Positions 1 through 9,354 of a stretch of DNA of 64,000 nt are shown here, piece by piece; the first letter of the stretch is position 1, and every line of letters starts with the position of its first letter. Under the pieces are notes generated by a model. It did no database searches. It saw nothing but the letters and a program-made list of their open reading frames with translations, and had not been told where the DNA came from. The stretch is from assembly GCA_965223025.1 (NCBI GenBank), contig CBDCVP010000023.1, positions 620,001 through 684,000 of the forward strand. Reading direction: 5' to 3'. The translations under genes were made by a program, and so were the position numbers. The DNA comes from JABDMH01 sp965223025 (lineage in GTDB: Bacteria; Bacteroidota; Bacteroidia; Chitinophagales; Saprospiraceae).

Positions 1-741
1 CAGTCTGCAGTCTGCAGTCCTCAGTCTTCAGTCCTCAGTCTTCAGTCTGCAGTCCTCAGTCTACAGTCTGCAGTCCTCGGTCTGGCGACTGCCGGCTGCC
101 GACTGCCCACTGCCTACTGATACTCAGTCCTCAATCTACAGTCCTCAGTCTGCCCACCGCCTACTGCCGACTGCCCACTGCCCACTGCTGACTGCCTACT
201 GATACTCAGTCCTCAGTCCGCAGTTCTCAGTCTACAGTTCTCAGTCTACAGTTCTCAGTCTACAGTTCTCAGTCTGCAGTCCTCAGTCTGGCGACTGCCC
301 ACTGCCGACTGCCCACTGCCTACTGCCTACTGCTGACTGCCTACTGATACTCAGTCCTCAGTTCTCAGTCCTCAGTTCTCAGTCTGCAGTCTGCAGTCCT
401 CGGTCTGGCGACTGCCCACTGCCGACTGCCTACTGCCTACTGATACACAGTTCTCAGTCTGCAGTCCTCGGTCTTCAGTCCTCAATCTACAGTCCTCAAT
501 CTACAGTCCTCAGTCTGCCTACTGCCCACTGCCCACTGCCCACTGCCGACTGCCTACTGATACTCAGTCCTCAGTTCTCAGTCCTCAGTTCTCAGTCTGC
601 AGTCCTCAGTCTGCAGTCCTCTGTCTGGCGACTGCCTACTGCCCACTGCCTACTGCCGACTGTCCACTGCCCACTGCCTACTGCCGACTGTCCACTGCCC
701 ACTGCTGACTGCCTGCTGTCGACTGCGTACTGCCCACTGCA
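1..741. repeat. Heptanucleotide tandem array, alternating CAGTCnn and ACTGCCn blocks
   Basis: The first 741 bases are built almost entirely from 7-bp units. Blocks of CAGTCnn (CAGTCTG, CAGTCCT, CAGTTCT, CAATCTA) alternate with blocks of ACTGCCn (ACTGCCC, ACTGCCT, ACTGCCG). Since CAGT and ACTG are reverse complements, neighbouring blocks form in-phase imperfect inverted repeats; CAGTC-TGGC-GACTG is a perfect small hairpin seen at several block junctions. The string CTACTGATAC marks the return to the next CAGT block about five times, at irregular spacing. The array starts before the window and stops at the last codon of the cytochrome gene (742). It resembles the short tandemly repeated heptamers of cyanobacteria in unit length; function unknown. 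No CRISPR-like unique spacers. Confidence 0.95.
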
Positions 742-3700
742 TCATTGATGCTCCAGCTCTCCCTTCAAACCACTCAGAAAAGCCACCAGATCTCGAATTT
801 CCCGCTTGGACAAGATGGATTTTACGGGTGGCATGGCCGATGGTATTTTATCGCGATTGATGATCTGAGATTTAGACACCGTTTTTACATTATCCTTACC
901 AACTTTAATCTTGAGCTCTGCCTCGGTTTCCTCCGCGACTATACCGGCGACCACTGTCTCGTCCTTTAAGGTGACTGAGGTGACCTCATAGCCAGGAGCT
1001 AAGACAGCACTGGGCATGATCAGGGATTCGAGGATTTTTTCCTTGATGAGCCGATCACCGACTCCCATCAAGTTGGGACCAGCATCACCACCCCACTCCC
1101 AGATGGAATGACAACGGGTACATTGGGCACCTTCATGGCGTGAAAAGATGCGCTGACCTTTGACGGCATCACCCCCTGAAAGAGTACTCTGAAATTCAGC
1201 TAACGGGTCGTCAGCAAAAGTTGCAGTGTACTTTGCAACCCCATTTCGAAGATAGGCATCAGGTTTACTTTCGGCGGCATCCAAGACATCCAGCCATAGC
1301 TCTTTCCCTAATGTGCCCTGCACCAATTTGTCAAATTCTTGCTTGATCAGTATAGTAGCAGCTGGAGACTCTAGCTCAGTCAGTCCTGCCATTGCTGCTT
1401 GCCTTTCCTTGACACTGCCATTTTTCAAGATATCTCTATAGAGCAATTCTGCATCACCATCAGAGATGTTTGACTCCGGTAAAAGAGCCAGCGCCTCCGC
1501 TCTTACCTCCGAGTTTTTACTACGCAAGCTAGCCCTAAGTGCATCACTGAGATGGGGTGACTGCATCTTCTGAAGTGCTCTGATGCCAGCAAGGTTTAAA
1601 TCTTTGGATGAGTTGCTTTGGATCAATTTTAGGATCGATGCTCCTGTGGATTGAATGTCCAATCTGGCGCTGGCCTCGATTGCCGCCACGGCGATCATTG
1701 ATGATTTATCCTGGAGCAGCTTTTCTAGATGCTCCTCAAGTACTTCCCGTACCTCACTACTATCTCTAGTGATGATCCCTCGATATCTGCCATCCACCCG
1801 GTCTAGGACAGAGGGCTTGGCCCAGGTGCTTAAGGCTGCTAAGGCTTCAGCACGCATGCCTGCTGATGCTTGGGTGTTGAAGATGTAACTTTTCAGAGCT
1901 GTTAGATTTTCTGGTTCTCCCAGCCTTAGGTTGGCACTGATTGCTCTGCGTATGAGTGCTTCGTTGGTGAAACTGGTAGTTGCGAGGAGTTGAGCCAGTG
2001 CTGGCAAGGCGCTCTCAATCGAAAAGTCGTCATGGATGCCACGTGCAGCTTCCGTCACGATGTATTCATCCGTATCCTTGAGAAAAACGGCTATGCCTTG
2101 GTCTTGCATGCGCCTCAGAGCCACCACGGCTGCTATCCTTGCTGCACGAGATGGATGATTTCGGAGATCTACCAGTGATTGGGCATCCCCAATCCTGGCC
2201 AAAGCCAGTGCGCCGGCGTGTCGCAACCAGGCATCTTTGTCGTCATTACCAATGAGCATATCGATGAGTGGCTGCACTGCATGAATGGCATGAGTGCGTC
2301 CCAGCGCCTCCGCAGCAAAAAACTGCACCCTTAAGGAAGGATGTTGTAGCAGGCCGATCAGGTGCTTTTCAGCATCAGCATATTTCACATCTCCAATCAT
2401 TTTGGCTGCCTGCGCTTGAATCTCAGGATCCTTGTCATCCAAATAGGTCGTGAGATGGCTGGCCTTTCCCTGGTTCCTTCGAGCCATTTGAGCCATTCCC
2501 CACAAGGCATGTATGCGTGCCAATTGATCATGGCCTAGAGTGGCAATATCCATAAATACCTTCATCCCTTCGTCATTTCTCTTCACCAATTCAAATTGTG
2601 CCTTCTGGCGTACTCTCATATCGGTAAAGGCCAATAATTCTCCCAATTCACCATCGGTCTTCTTCGAAAAATCTGCTGCCAAGTGCGCTCTTGTATGCTC
2701 ACGAATCTCGGCCCGTTCGGCTATTGGGACATCGAGTTTCCAAAGCCTACCTCGATCCTTGATACCCCAACCGTCGATCCAATCAGAAAAATACAAGGCT
2801 CCGTCGGGACCAAAATCCATGCCCGTTGGAAGAAGACCTTTCACGACTTCCTGGGTATGGTCTAAGGCAAAAGATGCCCCGACTGGTCGAAGGGTGAAGG
2901 CGTGGATCGGAGAATTGGCGGGTGAGCCCCTAAACTCAGCGATGAAGAAATGGTTTTTCCACTGCCCCCCCAAGGCGGTGCCAGGATTGTAAACCATACC
3001 TGTGGGACCATTTACATAATTGATGATTGGTGGCGTGATATAGGCGGCCTGTCCTTTCCAGCGTGGAACATTCATTTTTTCATCCATCCACACCTTGTAG
3101 CGATTATTATCTGGATCCGTGTATTTGCCAAATTGCCAGTTGATGCGCCAACCTCCATCAGATCCATTGGTGATATACACCAGGCGTTCTCGTTCGCCGG
3201 TGTGATCTCCATCGTTATCTTCTGAAATAAGGTTGCCAAATTGGTCGAAGACAAATTCATGCGTATTTCTCAGGCCAGCTGCAAAAACTTCAAATTTGCT
3301 GCCATCAGGTTCACATCGTACAATCACACCTTGGTTTGGATATTTCCATCGTTTGCCCTTCCTATCGACCAGATTCATTCCGATATCACCGATGCCCCAC
3401 CATATGCGTCCATCGGGTCCCATCTTGACACCGGACATGCCATGTGCACCAAAGCCTATATGGACGGCAAATCCATGGGCCAGGCTCTCCTTTTCATCGG
3501 CAATCCCATCTCCGTCGATATCTTTTGTGCGCCATAGATCTGGTCCCACAGCCACATATACGTGGTCATCCCCATACTCCACACCATTGGCCAAGTCTGA
3601 TATCTCCTCGTGAAAATCTTCGATGTAAAGCTGGGTCCGGTCAGCGACACCATCGCCATCCCGATCCTCTAGCCGCCATACAGATTCCTTTTCGACCGTG

Positions 3701-4167
3701 AGGTCTCTCCAATCATGGCTTCCATCGTGGTTTAGATCTTCAATCTGCTTGACGTTTTCGGTACTTTTTTGGGGCGCGAATGTTTTTCTCAAGAAAGCTC
3801 TGCGATCCTCCACTGTCTGAAAGGACATGGACTCGGTCATCCAATCTCGGTGTCCCCTGATGTCGAACTCAGAATGCTGTAATCTGCTGCCATTCGTATA
3901 GTAGATCCCTCCAATGCCGTCCGCGCTGATGGCGATGGGATCTGTGATCAAGGAGTCAGAGGCCCAAAGGCTCAGCTCCAGTCCATCTGCGATTTCTACG
4001 CCAACTTCTTTGCGGATGCGGTCTGCGGTCAATGCAGCCTGCTGCATATCAATCTCAATGACCCGGAGAGGATATGGTGGAGCCGGTGGCTCTGGTTGAT
4101 GGCAATGGACAGTGGTCAGTGAGACCAAAATCAGCAGGGCAATGTTTCTTTTCCAGATTGATTTCAT
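742..4167 (-). CDS. Exported PVC-type membrane-bound dehydrogenase with HEAT repeats and C-terminal heme c domain
   Basis: The 1141-residue product begins with a lipoprotein-type signal (hydrophobic stretch then VHC at about residue 22), so it is probably anchored outside the cytoplasm. Residues of about 45-480 look like the beta-propeller sugar/alcohol dehydrogenase-like domain of the Planctomycete-type membrane-bound dehydrogenases, with Asp-rich loops (DLNHDGSHDW, DRDGDGVAD, DIDGDGIAD). About 500-960 is a run of HEAT-like helical repeats. The C-terminus holds one heme c site, C1016-T-R-C1019-H1020, with a downstream Met-rich region for the distal ligand. This architecture is common in Bacteroidota and Planctomycetes; the substrate is unknown, probably a carbohydrate or alcohol. 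The stop codon touches the heptamer array, and the gene stands alone. Confidence 0.85.
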   Translation of the reverse strand: MKSIWKRNIALLILVSLTTVHCHQPEPPAPPYPLRVIEIDMQQAALTADRIRKEVGVEIADGLELSLWASDSLITDPIAISADGIGGIYYTNGSRLQHSEFDIRGHRDWMTESMSFQTVEDRRAFLRKTFAPQKSTENVKQIEDLNHDGSHDWRDLTVEKESVWRLEDRDGDGVADRTQLYIEDFHEEISDLANGVEYGDDHVYVAVGPDLWRTKDIDGDGIADEKESLAHGFAVHIGFGAHGMSGVKMGPDGRIWWGIGDIGMNLVDRKGKRWKYPNQGVIVRCEPDGSKFEVFAAGLRNTHEFVFDQFGNLISEDNDGDHTGERERLVYITNGSDGGWRINWQFGKYTDPDNNRYKVWMDEKMNVPRWKGQAAYITPPIINYVNGPTGMVYNPGTALGGQWKNHFFIAEFRGSPANSPIHAFTLRPVGASFALDHTQEVVKGLLPTGMDFGPDGALYFSDWIDGWGIKDRGRLWKLDVPIAERAEIREHTRAHLAADFSKKTDGELGELLAFTDMRVRQKAQFELVKRNDEGMKVFMDIATLGHDQLARIHALWGMAQMARRNQGKASHLTTYLDDKDPEIQAQAAKMIGDVKYADAEKHLIGLLQHPSLRVQFFAAEALGRTHAIHAVQPLIDMLIGNDDKDAWLRHAGALALARIGDAQSLVDLRNHPSRAARIAAVVALRRMQDQGIAVFLKDTDEYIVTEAARGIHDDFSIESALPALAQLLATTSFTNEALIRRAISANLRLGEPENLTALKSYIFNTQASAGMRAEALAALSTWAKPSVLDRVDGRYRGIITRDSSEVREVLEEHLEKLLQDKSSMIAVAAIEASARLDIQSTGASILKLIQSNSSKDLNLAGIRALQKMQSPHLSDALRASLRSKNSEVRAEALALLPESNISDGDAELLYRDILKNGSVKERQAAMAGLTELESPAATILIKQEFDKLVQGTLGKELWLDVLDAAESKPDAYLRNGVAKYTATFADDPLAEFQSTLSGGDAVKGQRIFSRHEGAQCTRCHSIWEWGGDAGPNLMGVGDRLIKEKILESLIMPSAVLAPGYEVTSVTLKDETVVAGIVAEETEAELKIKVGKDNVKTVSKSQIINRDKIPSAMPPVKSILSKREIRDLVAFLSGLKGELEHQ

Positions 4168-4467
4168 GATTTAAAAATAGGATTATCAATCGATTCCCAG
4201 GTGAGTTTGGGGCAGTGCCCTAGCACATATGTATGAGATCTGATATGATGAGCCTTTATGGTAATATGTGATATGACGTGGACTCAGGTCCCGCTGTTTG
4301 AGAGCGTATCAAGATGGAAAGTTATTTTCACCTGTCCCTTGTCTGATCGACAAAAGATTCCCTTTCTCTTTCCTTCGATCTCTGATTCTCTTTGGATAAA
4401 TGCCTCTTATTCGGTGAGATTTCTCCAATTAAAATTATTATATTTGGATAAATAACTCATAATAGTT
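4168..4467. other. Divergent intergenic region between dehydrogenase and ATPase genes
   Basis: No gene is supported here; a 65-codon frame at 4258-4455 has no recognisable features. The AT-rich right half carries an 11-bp direct repeat, TTTGGATAAAT, at 4391-4401 and 4443-4453. The region must hold the promoters of both divergent flanking genes. Confidence 0.5.
4439..4446 (+). promoter_or_regulatory. Candidate Bacteroidota -7 box (TATATTTG)
   Basis: TATATTTG fits the Bacteroidota primary-sigma -7 consensus TAnnTTTG and lies 21 bases before the ATG of the ATPase gene. No clear TTG -33 element is present at the right distance, so the call is tentative. Confidence 0.35.
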
Positions 4468-5928
4468 ATGATTAATCCAAATATAAAAAGACAAACTACC
4501 ATCGTTGGTCGTACTAAAGAGCTTGCGAAATTAAGGCAGATCTGCGCATCAAAATTGCCAGAATTCTTGGTGATATATGGCCGCAGAAGGGTGGGGAAGA
4601 CCTATCTAATTAGAGAGTTCTTTGCCTCAGCGTTGGTGTTTGACTTTACAGGCTCTTACCATGCCGACATGCAAACTCAGTTGGCTAATTTTTTTCACGA
4701 ATATCTTTCCCGGACCAAAGGGCAGGAAGAAACAACACCACCGGAAAGTTGGACTCGAGCCTTTCAATATTTGGTTGGATACATCAAGTCATTGAAACCA
4801 CGTAAGAAAAAAATGGTAGTATTCATAGATGAACTGCCCTGGTTGGATACGCCCAGAGCAGGATTTATCTCGGCCCTGGAATACTTTTGGAACCAGCACC
4901 TTTCCAAAATGAAACACGTTATCTTGATTGGGTGCGGATCAGCCACTGCGTGGATTCAAAAGAAATTGTTGCGGGCCAAAGGTGGGTTGTACAATCGTGT
5001 GACACAGCGCATGAAATTAGAACCATTTACACTGGCAGAAACAGAAGACTTCTGCCAATTCCAAAAATTGAAACTGACCCGGTACCAGATCGTGCAGCTA
5101 TATATGGCCATGGGAGGTATTCCGCATTACCTGAAAGAGCTAGTGCCTGGAAAAAGTGCCCACCAAATTATTGATGAACTTTGTTTTGAAAAGACCGGCC
5201 TTCTGAATCAGGAGTATTTATCATTGTACCACTCCCTTTTCAAAAAGCCAGAAAATCATTTAACCATCATAGAGACCTTGGGTGCACGGCCAAACGGCTT
5301 GACTCGAAAAGACATTATAAGTTATTCAAAGTTGCCCGATGGAGGGACCATAAATCGGACATTGGAAGATCTGATTGAGAGTGGGTTTATTACACGCTTC
5401 AGACCTCATCTCAAGAAGGCAAAAGACTCCATCTACAAACTTACGGATCTTTACTCCCTGTTTTATATCAAATTTGTCCAGCCCGGGAAATTCGTTGGTG
5501 AAGGTGCCTGGAAGGCATTATCGACAAGTCCCTCTTATAGGGCCTGGGCTGGTTATGCTTATGAGACCATATGCATGTTACACACAGATCAGATCAAAAA
5601 TGCATTAGGCATTAGTGGAGTATATACGGAAATTTCAGCTTGGAAGTTTTACGGGAATGTGGAATTCCCCGGTGCTCAGATCGATTTGTTGATTGATCGA
5701 AGAGATCAGGTGATCAATCTTTGTGAGGCAAAATTTACCAATAGGGAATTTGCAATAACCAAATCTTATGCAGCAACCCTTCGCCGAAAACGGTCGATAT
5801 TTGAACATGTCACCCAAACTAAAAAGTCTGTTTTCACCACCCTCATTACCACCTATCCTGCCTTGAAAAATCGATACCATCAGGAGGAGGTGCAATCAGA
5901 AGTGACCTTAGATGCGCTGTTTGACTGA
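4468..5928 (+). CDS. AAA+ ATPase with C-terminal DUF234/PD-(D/E)XK-like domain
   Basis: The 486-residue protein belongs to the 'archaeal-type' ATPase family found scattered in bacteria. Walker A is GRRRVGKT (G43-K44-T45) and Walker B is VVFIDELPW with D121-E122. A winged-helix-like segment follows at about 285-340. The C-terminal region fits DUF234 and contains D406, then E420-A-K422 in the context QIDLLID and NLCEAKF, the spacing of a PD-(D/E)XK nuclease core. The family is often proposed to be a mobile or defence-related ATPase-nuclease, but its substrate is not established. It is monocistronic here; the next gene is convergent. ATG at 4468 is the first start, directly before the conserved N-terminus. 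Confidence 0.85.
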   Translation: MINPNIKRQTTIVGRTKELAKLRQICASKLPEFLVIYGRRRVGKTYLIREFFASALVFDFTGSYHADMQTQLANFFHEYLSRTKGQEETTPPESWTRAFQYLVGYIKSLKPRKKKMVVFIDELPWLDTPRAGFISALEYFWNQHLSKMKHVILIGCGSATAWIQKKLLRAKGGLYNRVTQRMKLEPFTLAETEDFCQFQKLKLTRYQIVQLYMAMGGIPHYLKELVPGKSAHQIIDELCFEKTGLLNQEYLSLYHSLFKKPENHLTIIETLGARPNGLTRKDIISYSKLPDGGTINRTLEDLIESGFITRFRPHLKKAKDSIYKLTDLYSLFYIKFVQPGKFVGEGAWKALSTSPSYRAWAGYAYETICMLHTDQIKNALGISGVYTEISAWKFYGNVEFPGAQIDLLIDRRDQVINLCEAKFTNREFAITKSYAATLRRKRSIFEHVTQTKKSVFTTLITTYPALKNRYHQEEVQSEVTLDALFD

Positions 5929-6012
5929 GCATCATATTTAGCGTGATTGAAGAAGTACCATGGAGATTTTGCGTGTATCCGGGTTACAATGGGACCCAAA
6001 AAATGACAAGTC

Positions 6013-8934
6013 CTAGCTTCGCATTTCTCCAGGGGTCATTCCAGTCTCCTCCCGAAATACTTTGGTGAAGTAGCTCTGATCCCTAAATCCCAATGCGTAG
6101 GCGATCTCTGCAATGGTTTGATCGGACGTCATGAGTAGTTCTTTAGCCCGTCGAATTTTCATTTCTTTGATTAATGCGGTGTAGCTTTGGCCTGTGAGCG
6201 CCTTTAGCTTACGATAGATCTGTGTTCGACTCAAGTGAAGTGCCCTGGCCAGATTTTCAATGGAAAAATCATCGTTGCCAAGATTCTCTCCGATGATTTC
6301 ACGCACTTTTTTCAGGAATTCGTTTCCCTGCACTTCTTCTTTTGGGAGCGAATGGAATTGTTGATAGTGACGTTGCCTTTTCTTTCTGCCTTCCAGAAGA
6401 TTCTGGATACGTATAAAGAGTTCGCGTTTGTCAAAAGGTTTAACCAGGTAAGCATCAGCGCCACCATGCAGCCCCTGCAGTCGATCTTCTTGTGATGATT
6501 TTGCGGTCAGTAAGATGACGGGGATGTGCGACGTGCGGGGATCTGTTTTCACATTTTTGCAGAGATTGTATCCATCCATCTCTGGCATCATCACGTCAGA
6601 AATGATGAGGTCCGGTATTTCATCAAAGGCTAGGCCCAGACCTTGACGACCGTTATCGGCTTCCAGTAGGATGTAATTCGCCATAAGTGTGCGTAAGTAG
6701 TGGCGCACATCGGCATGATCTTCGACGATGAGAATTTTGTAAACATTGAGATCATCGGTTGTGCTGGCTGCCAATGGCGCCAACTTGGCTGGATGATGTA
6801 AGGATGACCTTGGCTCCCAGGTCTCTATAGGCGCCAGCTTGGTGATGGGCATTCGAACGGCGAAAGTACTTCCCACATTCAATTGACTTTCCACCTGGAT
6901 GTCACCCTTCATGAGTTGGACCAATTCTTTGGCAAGCGCCAACCCAATGCCTGTGCCCTCTCCATGTCGCGTAGTGGTGTCATCCACTTGATAGAAGCGC
7001 TCAAAAATCTTATCCAGTTGCTCAGGAGCGATGCCTCTACCCGTATCACTGACTTTGAATAGGCAGCTCGACTTGGAGGGATTGCGGGAGATTCTTATCT
7101 GTACTTTTCCTCCTTCCGGAGTAAATTTGATGGCGTTGTGCACTAGATTGTTGAGTATTCGCTCCAGCATGATCGGATCGACGTCCATCCACAATGTATC
7201 TTCCAAGTATTCGACTCGAAATTCTTTTCCCCGGCTGAGTGCCAGCCGCCGGTATGACTCTGCCAAATATTTCAGAAGAGGCACCACATCCATCTGGACC
7301 AGTTGAGGCAGTAAATGACCGGACTCTATCTTGCTGAGCTCCAACATTTGATTGACGAGGTCCAAGAGATTTTCCGTATTGCGTTGGATTAATATTTTTT
7401 CGCTGCTGGTATCTGGCATTTGATCGGCCATACCCGAGATCACAGTGAGGGGTGTGCGAAATTCGTGGGTGATATTGGTATAGAGTTTTGATTTTAATCG
7501 GTTGATTTCATTGAGATGATGTACGCTAGCTTTTTGATTTATAAAGTCCTTCTCCATATTAATGGTGCGCAGAATAATTAGGTAAGCCATCGATACGGTA
7601 AAAATAAGTGCACCGATTATCGAGCAATAGTTACCAAAGTAAGGTATGTCAATGATCGAACCTAACGCAGCATCTATCATTAGGCCGCCATAGTTCAACA
7701 GGAGAAATAATGAGGTCCCGATAATATAGTATCTAGAATGATCGAGGTAAGAAAACCAAAGTACTCCTAGTATCAGCACCGAAGTGATCAGCGAGAGACC
7801 AATGAAACCCAAATACATCAATAGGTCAAAACCATTTAGTGCCACCATTGGGTCTACGCGATTGAAAAATAAAAACCATATGCCTGCTGCTAATCCAAAC
7901 AAAGCTGTAAATACGGAGAGCCATTTGAGTCGATATCGGTACTTGAATTCTTTGAAATAGACAAAGGTGAAATATAGGAATGCACTGGTACTTACAGCAC
8001 GCATAAGGGGCTCAGTGACCATAAATATTTCATCAAAATGTCCGTAGAAAAATAGCCCAGAAAAATGCAGCTCTAAATCACGCAAAAAATAGAGAAACAG
8101 CGAAAAGCACAGAAGACCAAATGCCAGCAGACTCCTTTCGCGGTTGAGCAACCAAAACAGCAAGGATAAAACCGTGAAAATGAATAATATGCTGAGCGCC
8201 GCTGTGTAGCTCATCCCTAGTTTTTGAGAAATAGTGAAGTGCTCCTGTAGGTGAACCTCATATCCCTTTTTAACCAAATATGGCCTGATAGCATCCGTAC
8301 GCTCTGGCACGAATGTGTTGGAGAGGTGGACAAGGTAGGTCTTAGATGTCGAGGGGGCAAGATCAATAGTAGTATAATAGTACCTGGTATATTCGGGTCC
8401 GTGACTAGAGCGATATTCGTCTCCCTTTTTCTCAATCAGCCGGTAGGCCTTATTCACATATTCGTAGATGAAAATGCGATCCTCGGTGCCAAAATACAGG
8501 TAGTAACCGGTTGCGGGATGGATGGTCTCATTAGTTACTGTAAAAGAGAGCCAATACCGATAATTGATGTGACGTAATGAAGATGACTCCGGTATTGAAG
8601 TTTTGTAGGCATCAAAATCGATGAATTCCTGTTTAATTACCTCATCCACAGGTAGGAGAGGGGGTTTATTAACGAAAAGACCTACATACGGGGATAGGTC
8701 TACCAGCGTGTCGAGTATAGGATCGATGGTGTAAGTCTTTTGTAGGAGGGGGATTTGAGACCGAAGGGGAAAGGAAAAGGCCATGAAAATTGCTAGAATC
8801 AACAGGCATTGGGTTCTTGCTTTCAAGATATCACCGAGGTAGAAGATACTTAGACTTTGACAAGGATCAAGAAACTGAGCTTTTGTCCAGTTGCGTGCAG
8901 AAGTAAATGTCAAGATACCCATGTTTCGCCTCAC
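6013..8934 (-). CDS. Hybrid two-component sensor kinase/response regulator/AraC (7TMR-DISM type)
   Basis: A one-protein signalling system. After a signal peptide comes an extracellular 7TMR-DISM sensing domain (about 60-200), a seven-helix membrane block (about 225-465), a HisKA dimerisation domain with H490 in HEFRTP, an HATPase_c domain with N, G1 (DTGRGI) and G2 (GTGIGLALA) boxes, a receiver with phosphoacceptor D780 (SDVMMPEMDG) and K in VKPFDKRE, and a C-terminal AraC-type helix-turn-helix pair (about 870-973). All catalytic residues are present. The start is uncertain: the longest frame uses GTG at 8934, ATG follows at 8922, and TTG at 8826 would place the signal peptide (KARTQCLLILAIFMAF) directly at the N-terminus. 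A fragment of a paralogue ends 2 bases upstream. Such proteins usually control polysaccharide or nutrient loci; the ligand is unknown. Confidence 0.9.
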   Translation of the reverse strand: MRRNMGILTFTSARNWTKAQFLDPCQSLSIFYLGDILKARTQCLLILAIFMAFSFPLRSQIPLLQKTYTIDPILDTLVDLSPYVGLFVNKPPLLPVDEVIKQEFIDFDAYKTSIPESSSLRHINYRYWLSFTVTNETIHPATGYYLYFGTEDRIFIYEYVNKAYRLIEKKGDEYRSSHGPEYTRYYYTTIDLAPSTSKTYLVHLSNTFVPERTDAIRPYLVKKGYEVHLQEHFTISQKLGMSYTAALSILFIFTVLSLLFWLLNRERSLLAFGLLCFSLFLYFLRDLELHFSGLFFYGHFDEIFMVTEPLMRAVSTSAFLYFTFVYFKEFKYRYRLKWLSVFTALFGLAAGIWFLFFNRVDPMVALNGFDLLMYLGFIGLSLITSVLILGVLWFSYLDHSRYYIIGTSLFLLLNYGGLMIDAALGSIIDIPYFGNYCSIIGALIFTVSMAYLIILRTINMEKDFINQKASVHHLNEINRLKSKLYTNITHEFRTPLTVISGMADQMPDTSSEKILIQRNTENLLDLVNQMLELSKIESGHLLPQLVQMDVVPLLKYLAESYRRLALSRGKEFRVEYLEDTLWMDVDPIMLERILNNLVHNAIKFTPEGGKVQIRISRNPSKSSCLFKVSDTGRGIAPEQLDKIFERFYQVDDTTTRHGEGTGIGLALAKELVQLMKGDIQVESQLNVGSTFAVRMPITKLAPIETWEPRSSLHHPAKLAPLAASTTDDLNVYKILIVEDHADVRHYLRTLMANYILLEADNGRQGLGLAFDEIPDLIISDVMMPEMDGYNLCKNVKTDPRTSHIPVILLTAKSSQEDRLQGLHGGADAYLVKPFDKRELFIRIQNLLEGRKKRQRHYQQFHSLPKEEVQGNEFLKKVREIIGENLGNDDFSIENLARALHLSRTQIYRKLKALTGQSYTALIKEMKIRRAKELLMTSDQTIAEIAYALGFRDQSYFTKVFREETGMTPGEMRS

Positions 8935-8936
8935 GT

Positions 8937-9161
8937 TTACATTTCCGAATTTGCTATCGAATCAAGGGACAAATAAGGTGGATCATCGATGAAGTATTGA
9001 GTAAACTGAAGTAAGTCTACCATGGTATCGTGGTAGGGATCGATTTGGTAAGGAGCGGTCAGTGATTGCACGATGGCCTTCGTTGTCGCTGCAGGAAGTG
9101 TCGCCACAGCCAAAACAATCAGCCAGAAGGTTGGGCCAAAGCTCGGTCGACCAGATGACAT
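8937..9161 (-). pseudogene. N-terminal fragment of a second 7TMR-DISM sensor kinase
   Basis: A 74-codon frame with a signal-peptide-like start (FWLIVLAVATLPAATTKA) followed by YQIDPYHDTMVDL...PPYLSLDSI. That second part aligns with the start of the mature HTCS immediately downstream (YTIDPILDTLVDL...PPLLPVDEV), and the DNA of the two regions is also visibly similar (around 8700-8740 and 9018-9055). The fragment stops with TAA 2 bases before the longest HTCS frame. I infer the remains of a diverged paralogue or partial duplication rather than a functional peptide, although a short secreted product cannot be excluded. Confidence 0.6.
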
Positions 9162-9354
9162 ACTGAGGTGTTAGGGTAGTCTACGAATTTGATCTGAGTC
9201 ACCGGAGTGTGAGTCCGGTTATAAAAGATAGCAAATTTATGGCAGAAACCAGACTGTTTTGTCTGATCCAACCGCCCTCGCGTTCAAGACAAGGAAGCCT
9301 TAACCACGTGAACCAACTGGTCATGAGTGGGCACCTTGGACCTTTCCAGCCCCT

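Noticed and set aside
1..741. CRISPR array
   Set aside because: The repeats are 7-bp units running without unique spacers of constant length, and no cas genes are present.
2540..2992. 150-codon plus-strand frame
   Set aside because: It lies wholly antisense to the well-supported dehydrogenase gene and shows no domain, signal peptide or codon pattern of its own.
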